From: an uncultured Porphyromonadaceae bacterium
Lineage (GTDB): Bacteria > Bacteroidota > Bacteroidia > Bacteroidales > Muribaculaceae
Length of the DNA: 64,000 nt
Direction: 5' to 3'
NCBI GenBank assembly: GCA_902491625.1
Contig: CABUIO010000007.1
Span: 13,611 to 77,610 of the forward strand
Part shown: in pieces, positions 34,512-43,411 of the stretch
How the letters are laid out: every line of letters begins with the position of its first letter
Numbering within the stretch: position 1 is the stretch's first letter
Program-made: the position numbers and the translations under genes
Notes under the pieces: model-generated
The model's database searches: none
What the model was told of the DNA's origin: nothing
Seen by the model: the letters and a program-made list of their open reading frames with translations, nothing else

Positions 34512-37358
34512 TCAATACCATGTGACACCGTTGGATGAGGAGGAGCGTTTGTCGTATTTGAAATCCTTCAGCAGCGACGACTTCACGGCGATGTGGAAGT
34601 TGTAGCTCTTGTAGGGTCCCACAGGTATGAACGAGCAGGTCATGGTGAAGCAATGCAGGTCGCGGCTGATGCTGCAGTTTGCGTATGCGATGCGGTGCAG
34701 GTCGAAGTCGTAGGAGGCCGAGAAGGCAATGTTCCAGTTCTTCGTGGGGCGGATGGAGCCGTTGAGGCTCAGGTTCTGCGTCCATTTGCCCCGATAGTCC
34801 ATCTTCTCGTAGTCGAAGGCTCCGTAGCCGTAGTTCACGGAATAGTTGAACGAGAGAGACCACGGCACTGACCACGCCTCGTAGCCGTCGGCATCGGAAT
34901 TGCTGTCATTGCTCTTGCGGTTCTTGTTGCGTCGTGCCGCCGCCTTTGCGGCGAAATCACCTCCGTAGTCGTCATCCTCGTCATCGTCGCCACGCGCCAC
35001 ATCGTCGCCGTAGTTGCGGTCGAAAGTGTCGCCGCCGCCGTCGTCCGAATCATTGTTCTTGCGCTTGAATGTGTCGTTGTTGATGGTGTAGGAGAAGGAT
35101 GTGCCGGTGCTTGCAAGCTTGGCGAACCCTTTCCCGGCCTGCAGTCTCGTACGGTTAACTCTTACGGGCGTTCCGCTTTGCGAGAGTCCGTAGGTGTATG
35201 GATCCCATGTCGCGCGCAGATTGAGGTTGAAGTTGCGCGTGAGGCGCAGCAACATCGAAGTCTCGATATTGCTCCACCGCAGCGAGTCGGCCGCGAAGTT
35301 GTAGCTCTGCTGGATTGTCAGGTTCTCGATGAGCGAGATTTTCTTGACTCCGGTGGAGTCGCTGTCGCTCTTCACCTTCATTTCAAGATTGTTGGCAAGA
35401 TTGACAGTCACCATTCCGGTCTTGCCGCGTCCCGGGACGCCGAAGATGGCGTTGTCGAAGTATGAGTAGTCGCGTCGCTGCTGCCGTCCCTGCTGGTCGA
35501 CATAGTTATAGGAGCCGTAGACGCCCCACATCGGTGCGCCGAAGTCCGGCGCGGCGCTGAAGCTGATGGTCGGCGTCAGGACGTGGCGTATCATCTGGAT
35601 TTTGTCGCCGAAGATCTTCAGCGGTTTCCAGAAACCGTATATCTTGGTGTCCATGCTCACCGATGCATTGAAATCGAAGAGGTTGTAGAATCCGCGCGCG
35701 GTGTCGCACACTTCGGCCGCCGAGTTGGGATCCCAGCTGCGGCGCACCTTGTTGAAATACATTCGGTCGTTGATCGAAACCGAAGGAGACACATTAATAT
35801 AGTTGAATATATTAAATGTGGCCGAGATCGGCAGCGAATGCTTGATTCCGTTGCGCCAGTCCTTCACGAGGCTTTTCTTGAAGAACTGATCCTGACGCGC
35901 CGTCAGCGAGTTCTGGATCTGACCCTGATAGCTGATGCGGATTTTCTCATACCAGCGCTCGCCTCCGATGCGGCGCTTGCGGCGGAAAGGCGCATACTGG
36001 TTCATGGTCACGTTGACGTTGGGGAAGCTGACCGCAAGCGTCGAGTCCTGGGTTCGCTGAGCGATGTTGGCGGTTGTCGAGATGCTCCAGCGCGATTCCG
36101 GGAAGCGGTAGGTGAGGTTGACGGTCGAACTCTTGGTGTTCTCCGTAAACGAGCTGTTGTAATAGGAGTTGAGGTCGTTGCGCGTATAGCCCGAGGTCGT
36201 GAAGTTGACACTCGCCGAAAGGCTCATGTTGGGATTCGCCTTCTGATCCTGCTGGTGGCTCCAGGTGATACGGAAGTTGTTCTGCTTGCTGTAGTCCGGC
36301 GAGCCTTTGTCTCCGAAGACAGTGGAAATGAAGCTCGCGTCAAACGTGCCGCGATATTTGTAGCGTTTCACGTAGTTGGCGCGGGCACTCAGTCCCCACG
36401 AGCCTTTCGTATAGATCTCGCCGCGCAGTGCGAGGTCGAGATTGTCGCTGATGGCGAAGTAATAGCCCCCTTCGCGCAGATAGAAGCCCCGGTTGTAGTC
36501 TTCGCCGAAGGAGGGGAAGATGATGCCTGAGCTGTAGTCTTTACTGAACGGGAAGAAGCCGAATGGCACGGCAAGCGGCAGCGGCACTCCCGCCAGAACC
36601 ATATATGCCGGACCGGAGACGATGTTTTTCTTAGGCGTTACCTTGCCTTTCGTTATCTGGAAATAGAAGTGCGGGTTCTCGTGGTCGTCGCAGGTGGTGT
36701 ATCGGCCTCCCTGAATGTTGAAGGTGCCGTCGTCCATTTTCTTTGTGACCTCTCCGGTGAGGTAGCCTTCGCCCTGCTCCGTGATGATGTCGGTGATGTA
36801 GCCGCGCTCAGTCTTGAAGTTGTAGCGCATCTCTTTCGACTGATATTCGCCCGAGCCGTCGGAAAAGACCGGCGCCTCGTCGACTGTCCCGGAGGAATCG
36901 GCGACCCCGGTGGCGTAGACAGTCGAGGAATCCATCACCATCTCGATGCGTCCGGCGTTGAGGTTGATCTCGCCGTATTTCACAGTGGAATTGCCGTACA
37001 TATAGGCGTTGTTCTGACCTAAGAGCACAAGCGAGTCGGTGGCCTCGAATGTCACGGCTTGCTCCAGATCGACCTTCTCGCGCCTTATGCGGCCGAGTAT
37101 GCTTCGTGTAGTGTCGGAAGATGCGACATCGGAAGAGTCATTGGCTTCCCCTTTCGCCGTCTCATGCGACAGACGCACCGGCGAAAGACTGTCCGAATGT
37201 GCAATTGCTTGGGAATCAGACGGCAGTGAGGCGGGGGGCGGCACGCTGTCGGTGGTGACAGCCGGAGATATTTGGTTTCCGGTGTCAGCCTGACGCGATG
37301 CCGTGTAAGCGATGCTCACGATGAGCAGAGCCAACAGATATAGTAGAAATCTCCTCAC
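34512..37358 (-). CDS. lptD: LPS-assembly outer-membrane protein LptD-like
   Basis: A 948-residue outer-membrane protein that inserts lipopolysaccharide into the outer leaflet. It has a signal anchor (about 1-20) and a low-complexity stretch (20-80). Next come an OstA-like beta-jellyroll (about 90-240: LVLLGQNNAYMYGNSTVKYG, GRIEMVMDSSTVYATG, GEYQSKEMRYNFKTERG) and the large barrel (VPFGFFPFSKDYSSGIIFPSFG). A Asp/Asn/Gly-rich loop near residues 790-840 is probably an extracellular loop. The Bacteroidetes form lacks the E. coli disulfide pattern. Perfect -7 box about 65 bases upstream. Confidence 0.88.
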   Translation of the reverse strand: MRRFLLYLLALLIVSIAYTASRQADTGNQISPAVTTDSVPPPASLPSDSQAIAHSDSLSPVRLSHETAKGEANDSSDVASSDTTRSILGRIRREKVDLEQAVTFEATDSLVLLGQNNAYMYGNSTVKYGEINLNAGRIEMVMDSSTVYATGVADSSGTVDEAPVFSDGSGEYQSKEMRYNFKTERGYITDIITEQGEGYLTGEVTKKMDDGTFNIQGGRYTTCDDHENPHFYFQITKGKVTPKKNIVSGPAYMVLAGVPLPLAVPFGFFPFSKDYSSGIIFPSFGEDYNRGFYLREGGYYFAISDNLDLALRGEIYTKGSWGLSARANYVKRYKYRGTFDASFISTVFGDKGSPDYSKQNNFRITWSHQQDQKANPNMSLSASVNFTTSGYTRNDLNSYYNSSFTENTKSSTVNLTYRFPESRWSISTTANIAQRTQDSTLAVSFPNVNVTMNQYAPFRRKRRIGGERWYEKIRISYQGQIQNSLTARQDQFFKKSLVKDWRNGIKHSLPISATFNIFNYINVSPSVSINDRMYFNKVRRSWDPNSAAEVCDTARGFYNLFDFNASVSMDTKIYGFWKPLKIFGDKIQMIRHVLTPTISFSAAPDFGAPMWGVYGSYNYVDQQGRQQRRDYSYFDNAIFGVPGRGKTGMVTVNLANNLEMKVKSDSDSTGVKKISLIENLTIQQSYNFAADSLRWSNIETSMLLRLTRNFNLNLRATWDPYTYGLSQSGTPVRVNRTRLQAGKGFAKLASTGTSFSYTINNDTFKRKNNDSDDGGGDTFDRNYGDDVARGDDDEDDDYGGDFAAKAAARRNKNRKSNDSNSDADGYEAWSVPWSLSFNYSVNYGYGAFDYEKMDYRGKWTQNLSLNGSIRPTKNWNIAFSASYDFDLHRIAYANCSISRDLHCFTMTCSFIPVGPYKSYNFHIAVKSSLLKDFKYDKRSSSSNGVTWY

Positions 37359-37422
37359 ACTGTGCTTGTTAGAGTCGGAAATCGCGCCCTCTGGCGTAAG
37401 TCTGCGGGAGCGAAATGACCTA

Positions 37423-37430
37423 CAAAATTA
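37423..37430 (-). promoter_or_regulatory. -7 element of the lptD operon
   Basis: Minus-strand TAATTTTG, perfect TAnnTTTG, about 65 bases before the lptD start. Confidence 0.5.
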
Positions 37431-37639
37431 GCCATTTTTATTGGATTGACCCACAAGAGCCTCCTCCATTTAGAATTTTTTACAACTCTCTCTTTGGGGG
37501 ATGATGATTCAGGCGCGGATTTTTTTGACGGAACATGGGCGCCGGTACGGATTTTTTTGTTAATATTGTATCGGATTTTGATCTGCCGCTCCTCATGAAT
37601 CGGAGAGACGGTCGGTTGATAGTGATTAATAACTTTATT

Positions 37640-38320
37640 ATGAGGAAAATAGCGAATTGGTTGGTTCTCCTGATGCTTGCAATGGCTGTCGATGCGGCGG
37701 CTACGGTGCCGGCGTCGGAGACGAATGAGAAGAAAGAGATTAAAAAGGTGCTGTTCATCGGCGATTCGATGACCGGATGGATGGCCGAACGTCTGGAGGC
37801 TTACGGCATTCAGAATGGCTTTGAAGTCAGTACGGTGCTCTGGGACGGCTCCACGATCGCGAAGTGGGGCACCGGCAACCGCGTGCAGAAGCAGATCGAA
37901 CGCTATCAGCCTGATGCCGTGTTCATTTCGCTCGGCATGAACGAGCTTCTTGAGCGTAATCCCGAGAGCAGACTCAGCACATACGTCGCCAACATCAAGA
38001 AACAGTTGGGCGATATCCCTTATCTCTGGATCGGTCCACCATCGTGGCCGGGAAAGGGCAGCGGAGAGAAACTCAACGAATGGCTTGAGTCGAAGCTTCC
38101 CAAGGGACATTATTACTGCAGTTCGTCGCTGACTCTCGCACGCCAGAGCAAGACGAATCCACACCCCACAAAAGATGCCATTCGGATCTGGATGGACAAG
38201 GTTGCCGCCTTTATAGAGGCCAATGACCTCATGCCGTTCAAGTCGCTCGACAAGCCGACCGGTGTGCAGATGAAGCGCGGTAAGGTGTTCGTTTACAAAA
38301 GAATGAAGGAAACTCTCTGA
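37640..38320 (+). CDS. SGNH/GDSL hydrolase (DUF459-like), exported
   Basis: A 226-residue exported protein with a signal peptide (about 1-21) from the ATG at 37640; the frame to 37535 adds 35 residues that cross promoter-like sequence. The SGNH block I is FIGDSMTGW (Ser43), block III-like SLGMNELLERN, and block V NPHPTKDAI (His175). The acidic residue usually three positions before the His is replaced by Thr (TNPH), so the catalytic mechanism may differ. The family includes esterases and partners of acyltransferases that decorate glycans. It lies 11 bases before ligA. Confidence 0.8.
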   Translation: MRKIANWLVLLMLAMAVDAAATVPASETNEKKEIKKVLFIGDSMTGWMAERLEAYGIQNGFEVSTVLWDGSTIAKWGTGNRVQKQIERYQPDAVFISLGMNELLERNPESRLSTYVANIKKQLGDIPYLWIGPPSWPGKGSGEKLNEWLESKLPKGHYYCSSSLTLARQSKTNPHPTKDAIRIWMDKVAAFIEANDLMPFKSLDKPTGVQMKRGKVFVYKRMKETL

Positions 38321-38331
38321 AAGCATTCCCG

Positions 38332-40341
38332 ATGGACAACAATGCAGCGAAGGCGCGGATCGATGAATTGCGCAGTGAGATAAATCGCCACAACCACAAC
38401 TATTACGTGCTCAATGCACCGGAGATCGACGACCGTGAGTTTGACTTCCTTCTAAAGGAACTCGAGAAGCTTGAGAAGGAATTTCCTGAATATGCCGATC
38501 CGCTATCTCCAACGCAACGTGTGGGAAGCGACCTGACCAAGGGCTTCGAGCATGTGGTTCATGCGCGTCCCATGATGTCGCTTTCCAACACATACAGTAT
38601 CGGAGAGGTTGACGAATGGTTCGGACGAGTGAAGTCCGGACTTGGCGGCGAGCCTTTCGATGTTGTCGGCGAGATGAAGTTCGACGGCACGAGCATCTCG
38701 CTGACCTACAGCCACGGACGTCTCGTCAGGGCTGTCACGCGTGGCGACGGCGAGCAGGGTGACGATGTAACGGCCAATGTCAAGACCATACGCAGCGTGC
38801 CGCTGACTCTGCAGCCCGGCGACTGGCCCGAGGAGTTTGAGATACGCGGTGAGATTCTGATGCCGTGGAAGAGTTTTGAGGAACTCAACAAGGAGCGCGC
38901 CTACAACGAGGAACCACTGTTTGCCAATCCTCGCAACGCCGCTTCCGGAACGCTCAAGACGCAGGATCCGCGTGAGGTCTCGCGCAGGCATCTCGACGCA
39001 CGGTTTTATTATCTGCTTGGAGACAATCTTCCCTTTGACAACCATTACGACAACATGATTGCCGCCCGGTCGTGGGGCTTCAAGGTGTCCCCTTCGATGA
39101 AGTTGCTTCACTCCTTAGAGGAGGTTGACGGTTTCATCGCCTATTGGGAGAATGAGCGCAAGACACTCCCCGTGGCCACCGACGGACTCGTCTTCAAGGT
39201 AAACAGTCTGCGCCAGCAGCTCAATCTCGGCTACACCGCCAAGTCGCCGCGATGGGCCATCGCCTTCAAGTTCAATCCAGAGAACGCCTGCACGAAACTG
39301 CGCTTTGTCTCCTTCGAGACCGGACGCATGGGCATCGTGACTCCTGTGGCAAATCTGGAGCCGGTGCTTCTCTCCGGGACTGTGGTGAAGCGTGCTTCTC
39401 TCCACAATGACGACATCATGCGTCAGCTCGATATCCACGAAGACGACTGGCTATATGTGGAGAAGGGTGGCGAGATCATACCCAAGATCACCGGAGTGGA
39501 TCTCAGCCGGCGCGAGAATGACTCCACGCCGGTGGAGTTCGTGAGCCGGTGTCCGGTGTGCGGCACTCCGCTCGTTAAGGTCGAGGGGGAGGCCGCCTGG
39601 TGGTGTCCCAACCGCTACGGATGCCGCCCGCAGATCACCGGACGTATCGAGCATTTCGCCGCACGCCGCATGATGAACATCGACGGAATCGGCGAGGAAA
39701 CAGCCGAACTGCTCTATGACAAGGGTCTCGTGCGTCTCCCCTCGGATCTTTACAATCTGAAAGTCGAGGAGCTTGCCGCTCTCGATCGTCTTGGCGAGAA
39801 AAGCGCCATGAAGATTGTGGGAAGCATCAAGGATTCCAAAAAACGTGAGTTCGAGCGCGTGGTCTACGCGCTCTCGATTCCCAACGTCGGAGAGACGACC
39901 TCCAAGCGTCTTGCCCGCGCCGTCGGCAGTATGCGCCGTCTGCGTGAGATGACAGTAGAGGAACTTACGGTGATTCCTGACATCGGTCCGATAATCGCGC
40001 AGTGCATTTACGATTATCTGCGTGAACCGGAGAACGTTAAATGCATTGAGGCGCTGGAGGCTGCCGGAGTCAATATGGAGATTCCCGAGGATCAGCTCGC
40101 CCCGAAGGGCAACGCTCTCGAAGGGAAGACGATCGTGATCAGCGGCACTTTCACGCACCATTCGCGTGAGGAATACAAGAATCTGATCGAACAGAACGGC
40201 GGAAAGAATGTCGGAAGTATTTCAAAGAAGACTTCATTCGTGCTCGCCGGCGAAAACATGGGGCCTGCCAAACGTCAGAAATGCGAGCAGCTGGGCGTGC
40301 CGCTGGTCTCGGAAGATGAATTTTTAGAGATGATAAAATGA
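38332..40341 (+). CDS. ligA: NAD-dependent DNA ligase
   Basis: A 669-residue replicative ligase that seals nicks using NAD+. Domain order: Ia (1-65, NHNYYVLNAPEIDDREFD), adenylation domain with Lys116 in the KxDG motif (GEMKFDGTSISL), OB fold, the Cys4 zinc finger (CPVCGTPL ... WWCPNRYGC, near residues 405-430), helix-hairpin-helix repeats, and a C-terminal BRCT domain (about 590-669). Length matches the family. The stop overlaps the start of the DUF4924 gene (ATGATAA). Confidence 0.97.
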   Translation: MDNNAAKARIDELRSEINRHNHNYYVLNAPEIDDREFDFLLKELEKLEKEFPEYADPLSPTQRVGSDLTKGFEHVVHARPMMSLSNTYSIGEVDEWFGRVKSGLGGEPFDVVGEMKFDGTSISLTYSHGRLVRAVTRGDGEQGDDVTANVKTIRSVPLTLQPGDWPEEFEIRGEILMPWKSFEELNKERAYNEEPLFANPRNAASGTLKTQDPREVSRRHLDARFYYLLGDNLPFDNHYDNMIAARSWGFKVSPSMKLLHSLEEVDGFIAYWENERKTLPVATDGLVFKVNSLRQQLNLGYTAKSPRWAIAFKFNPENACTKLRFVSFETGRMGIVTPVANLEPVLLSGTVVKRASLHNDDIMRQLDIHEDDWLYVEKGGEIIPKITGVDLSRRENDSTPVEFVSRCPVCGTPLVKVEGEAAWWCPNRYGCRPQITGRIEHFAARRMMNIDGIGEETAELLYDKGLVRLPSDLYNLKVEELAALDRLGEKSAMKIVGSIKDSKKREFERVVYALSIPNVGETTSKRLARAVGSMRRLREMTVEELTVIPDIGPIIAQCIYDYLREPENVKCIEALEAAGVNMEIPEDQLAPKGNALEGKTIVISGTFTHHSREEYKNLIEQNGGKNVGSISKKTSFVLAGENMGPAKRQKCEQLGVPLVSEDEFLEMIK

Positions 40342-40889
40342 TAACAGCATCGCAGAAAAAGAAAGAGAACATTGCCGAGTATCTGCTCTACATGTGGCAG
40401 ATAGAGGATCTTATCCGCGCCAATGACCTTGACATCGACAAGATTGAGGCCAATATCATATCGAAATACACCGGACTTACCGATACGCAGCGCAAGGAGA
40501 TGCGAGAATGGTATGAGTCGCTTATCGACATGATGCGTCGTGAGGATGTAGTCGCCAAAGGACATCTCCAGCTCAACCGCAATGTCATCATAGACCTTGA
40601 GGATCTTCACCGTCGACTGATGAAGGATCCGAAATTTTCCGCCTACGCAAATCAGTTCTATGCCACGCTTCCCTACATTGTGGAATTGCGCGCAAAGTCT
40701 GGTGAGGAGAAGCCCGGCGAGATAGAAAGCTGTTTCAATGCCCTTTACGGCGTGCTGATGCTGCGGCTTCAGAACAGGGAGGTGTCAAAGGATACTCTTG
40801 CGGCCGTGAGCCAGATCAGCAAATTCCTCGGACTGCTCTCAGCATACTACAAGAAGGACTACAACAATGAGCTTGAGTTCAGCGACTGA
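40338..40889 (+). CDS. DUF4924 family protein
   Basis: A 183-residue, all-helical cytoplasmic protein of the Bacteroidetes family DUF4924. It has KKKENIAEYLLYMWQIEDLI at the start and DLHRRLMKDPKFSAYANQFY in the middle. No catalytic motif is evident. It overlaps ligA by 4 bases and the next gene by 23 bases, so the three are translationally coupled. The conserved position after ligA hints at a DNA-related role, but that is inference. Confidence 0.85.
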   Translation: MITASQKKKENIAEYLLYMWQIEDLIRANDLDIDKIEANIISKYTGLTDTQRKEMREWYESLIDMMRREDVVAKGHLQLNRNVIIDLEDLHRRLMKDPKFSAYANQFYATLPYIVELRAKSGEEKPGEIESCFNALYGVLMLRLQNREVSKDTLAAVSQISKFLGLLSAYYKKDYNNELEFSD

Positions 40890-42441
40890 TCTGTCGACGG
40901 TCGGACGATGCATTACGCAGACAATACTCATCATATACTCTATATTGATGGGTATTGTCGCATATTACGGCGTTACAACCGCCGACGACCTCTTTTTCTC
41001 AACTCATTACAGAGATTTTTTGATTTCAGGCAAGCCTTTCCCGGGACTTAGCCCGGAACTGGACTATTTCAATTTCTCATGGCATCTTGTCAACGGTCGC
41101 ATTGCTGACAAGTTCATGCCTCTGCTCATGCTGCTTCCCCGCAGCGTCTTCGGAGTCCTGTATGGTGTGTCGGTGTGGTTCATTCTCAGCGCGGCGGCGA
41201 AGCTGACTTTCGGACGTGGCGCCCTGAGGAACGTGCGCAGTATTGTGGTGGCTACAGCTTTGCTCCTCTTCCTTCCTTGGAACGACTACGGACTGCAACG
41301 TTGTGCTTTTCTGAATTATGTTGCCGGACTCGCTGTTGCGGTCAACTGGTTGTGGCTTTTTGTCAGACATAGGGAGATATCGACAGCCGGATGCGCCGCA
41401 ATTTTCCTGTTTTCCATAGTTGCGGGATTCTGGCACGAGGTGTTCTCAATCTCTCTGCTGATTGTCGCCGCAACATCTTATGTTGCCGATTTGGAGCGTT
41501 TCCGCAGTCGACGCGCGCTATGTATGTTTGTCGGACTGTGTCTTGGCACTGCGGTGATTTTTCTTTCGCCCGGATTTTACACGAGAATCGAGGAGGAGAC
41601 TTTTCTGGAGCCGATATATTCATTCTATTATATGTTAACCGGAGGGATGGTTTCGTTCTCGGGATGCACCATCGCTCTGATTCTTCTCCTTTCAGGGAAA
41701 GTACGCCGTGGCCTTGGACTGGATGTCAAGCGGTTGACTGTCTGTGTTGTGGGACTTGTTGTGCTGCTCTCGCTTACTGCATTTACGGCATACTCGTTCG
41801 GCCTTCCGGCTCGGAGGATATGGTGGTTTTCCGACTTCCTCACGGTTGTGATTGTGGCAAGAATGATAGATACACTCATTAAGAAGCGCAGTTGCGTCGT
41901 GACATCTGCCGTTCTATGTTGTGTGGCTATGTTGCCTGTTTTGATTGCGAGCGTTGCTGTTCAGCGAAGAATCTATAATGATCATCAGGCTATCCTCTCG
42001 CAATATGTCGAAAGTGGCGGAGGTAGAGTATATTACGACACATTTCTTCTGGATTTAGACTTACTGTACAGTCCGCTGTTTTTTCAGAGTAATCTTTACA
42101 CAACTTACGAACACTCTTACGGAGAATTGTATTTCGGTTGTCACAAACCCTTATTTGTGCTTCCGAGTGAATTCCGGAATTTGGATTTGCGAAGTTGTCG
42201 CGATTGCGGCAACGGACTCGCCGTCACGCCCGAAGGCCATGCTATTTACAAAATGCCGGGGGCCGAAACGAACATAGGAAAGTATCTTTTCTATGAGGAT
42301 GGCAGCGGAAAGATGCAGGATGCTCCGGTGATACTTCAGCCTCTTAACCGTGACAGTGTAGGGCGTGTCTATTACATCAGTCTGGTTTTCCGTCCGTGGA
42401 GAAACGACGCGGAGATTGTCGTTCCGGAGAGAATAGAGTGA
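40867..42441 (+). CDS. DUF6056-like polytopic membrane protein
   Basis: A 524-residue integral membrane protein with about 10-11 hydrophobic helices in the first 390 residues, and a soluble C-terminal region. Early DDLFF (about residue 38) and HEVFS in the middle are reminiscent of GT-C-type glycosyltransferase and DUF6056 proteins, where an Asp-rich first periplasmic loop is catalytic. The gene overlaps DUF4924 by 23 bases. A second diverged member (60457-62064) lies 18 kb away. It is likely to work in cell-envelope glycan assembly, but substrate is unknown. Confidence 0.7.
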   Translation: MSLSSATDLSTVGRCITQTILIIYSILMGIVAYYGVTTADDLFFSTHYRDFLISGKPFPGLSPELDYFNFSWHLVNGRIADKFMPLLMLLPRSVFGVLYGVSVWFILSAAAKLTFGRGALRNVRSIVVATALLLFLPWNDYGLQRCAFLNYVAGLAVAVNWLWLFVRHREISTAGCAAIFLFSIVAGFWHEVFSISLLIVAATSYVADLERFRSRRALCMFVGLCLGTAVIFLSPGFYTRIEEETFLEPIYSFYYMLTGGMVSFSGCTIALILLLSGKVRRGLGLDVKRLTVCVVGLVVLLSLTAFTAYSFGLPARRIWWFSDFLTVVIVARMIDTLIKKRSCVVTSAVLCCVAMLPVLIASVAVQRRIYNDHQAILSQYVESGGGRVYYDTFLLDLDLLYSPLFFQSNLYTTYEHSYGELYFGCHKPLFVLPSEFRNLDLRSCRDCGNGLAVTPEGHAIYKMPGAETNIGKYLFYEDGSGKMQDAPVILQPLNRDSVGRVYYISLVFRPWRNDAEIVVPERIE

Positions 42442-42457
42442 ACCTTCGCGCGAGGTG

Positions 42458-42489
42458 GTTGCAGGGATGAGGATTTTTGTGTATTTTTG
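42458..42489 (+). promoter_or_regulatory. rmlD promoter
   Basis: GTTG at 42458-42461, a 20-base spacer, then TATTTTTG (42482-42489). The start codon is 25 bases downstream. Confidence 0.55.
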
Positions 42490-42514
42490 CAATCTGAAAC
42501 AAGTGCGATTCGTC

Positions 42515-43411
42515 ATGAAAAAGATTTTATTGACCGGAGCGAGAGGACAGCTCGGATGCTGTCTGCGGGATATACTCGACAGACGTCCCGATATAGAATA
42601 TTTGGCCACTGATGTCGTGGCTTCGGATGCCGAAGGCGTTCTTGCGCTCGACCTGACCGATTCCGAAGCTGTCAGCCGGATGACAGAGGAAGGATTCGAC
42701 TTCATCGTCAACTGTGCGGCCTACACTGCAGTCGACAAGGCTGAGGATCAGCCGGAACTGTGCAGGGCTGTCAATGCCGACGCCGTGGGCAATATCGGCG
42801 AGGCTGCCAACCGCACCGGAGTGAAGGTGATTCATGTCAGCACCGACTACGTGTTCGGTGGCGACGGATGCCGCCCTTACCGCACGACGGATCCCGTCAA
42901 CCCGCGTTCTGTCTATGGCTCGACCAAGCTCGAAGGGGAATGGCGCCTCATCAAGGCGATGGGCGAGGGCTACGCCATCATCCGCACGGCATGGCTCTAT
43001 TCTCCCTATGGTAACAACTTTGTCAAGACGATGATGCGCCTCGGCAATGAACGCGAATCGCTTAATGTCGTTGCCGACCAGATCGGTACTCCGACTTACG
43101 CTCCGGATCTCGCAGCCGCAATAGTGAAGATGATCGACGCCGACCTTCCGGAGTCCGGAATTTTCCATTTCACGGATGAAGGCGTCGCTTCATGGTATGA
43201 TTTCGCCGTTGCCATCATGGATATGGCAGGAATCACCTGCTGCAATGTTCATCCTTGCGATTCTGAGGAATATCCGACAAAGGCCACGCGTCCGTTCTAT
43301 TCCGTCCTCTCCAAAAAGAAAATCCGCGATCAGTATGGCGTTGTGACACCCTACTGGCGCGATTCACTGAAAAATTGCATTAAAGTTCTTTCAAATGGCA
43401 TTATTGACTGA
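42515..43411 (+). CDS. rfbD: dTDP-4-dehydrorhamnose reductase
   Basis: A 298-residue short-chain dehydrogenase (RmlD) making dTDP-L-rhamnose. The NAD(P)-binding TGARGQLG is at residues 7-14 and the catalytic pair is Tyr134 and Lys138 in SVYGSTKLEGE. The start at 42515 was chosen because the promoter lies between it and the earlier in-frame ATG. The rmlA, rmlB and rmlC genes are not in the window. The end overlaps prfC by 17 bases, so the two are coupled. Confidence 0.93.
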   Translation: MKKILLTGARGQLGCCLRDILDRRPDIEYLATDVVASDAEGVLALDLTDSEAVSRMTEEGFDFIVNCAAYTAVDKAEDQPELCRAVNADAVGNIGEAANRTGVKVIHVSTDYVFGGDGCRPYRTTDPVNPRSVYGSTKLEGEWRLIKAMGEGYAIIRTAWLYSPYGNNFVKTMMRLGNERESLNVVADQIGTPTYAPDLAAAIVKMIDADLPESGIFHFTDEGVASWYDFAVAIMDMAGITCCNVHPCDSEEYPTKATRPFYSVLSKKKIRDQYGVVTPYWRDSLKNCIKVLSNGIID

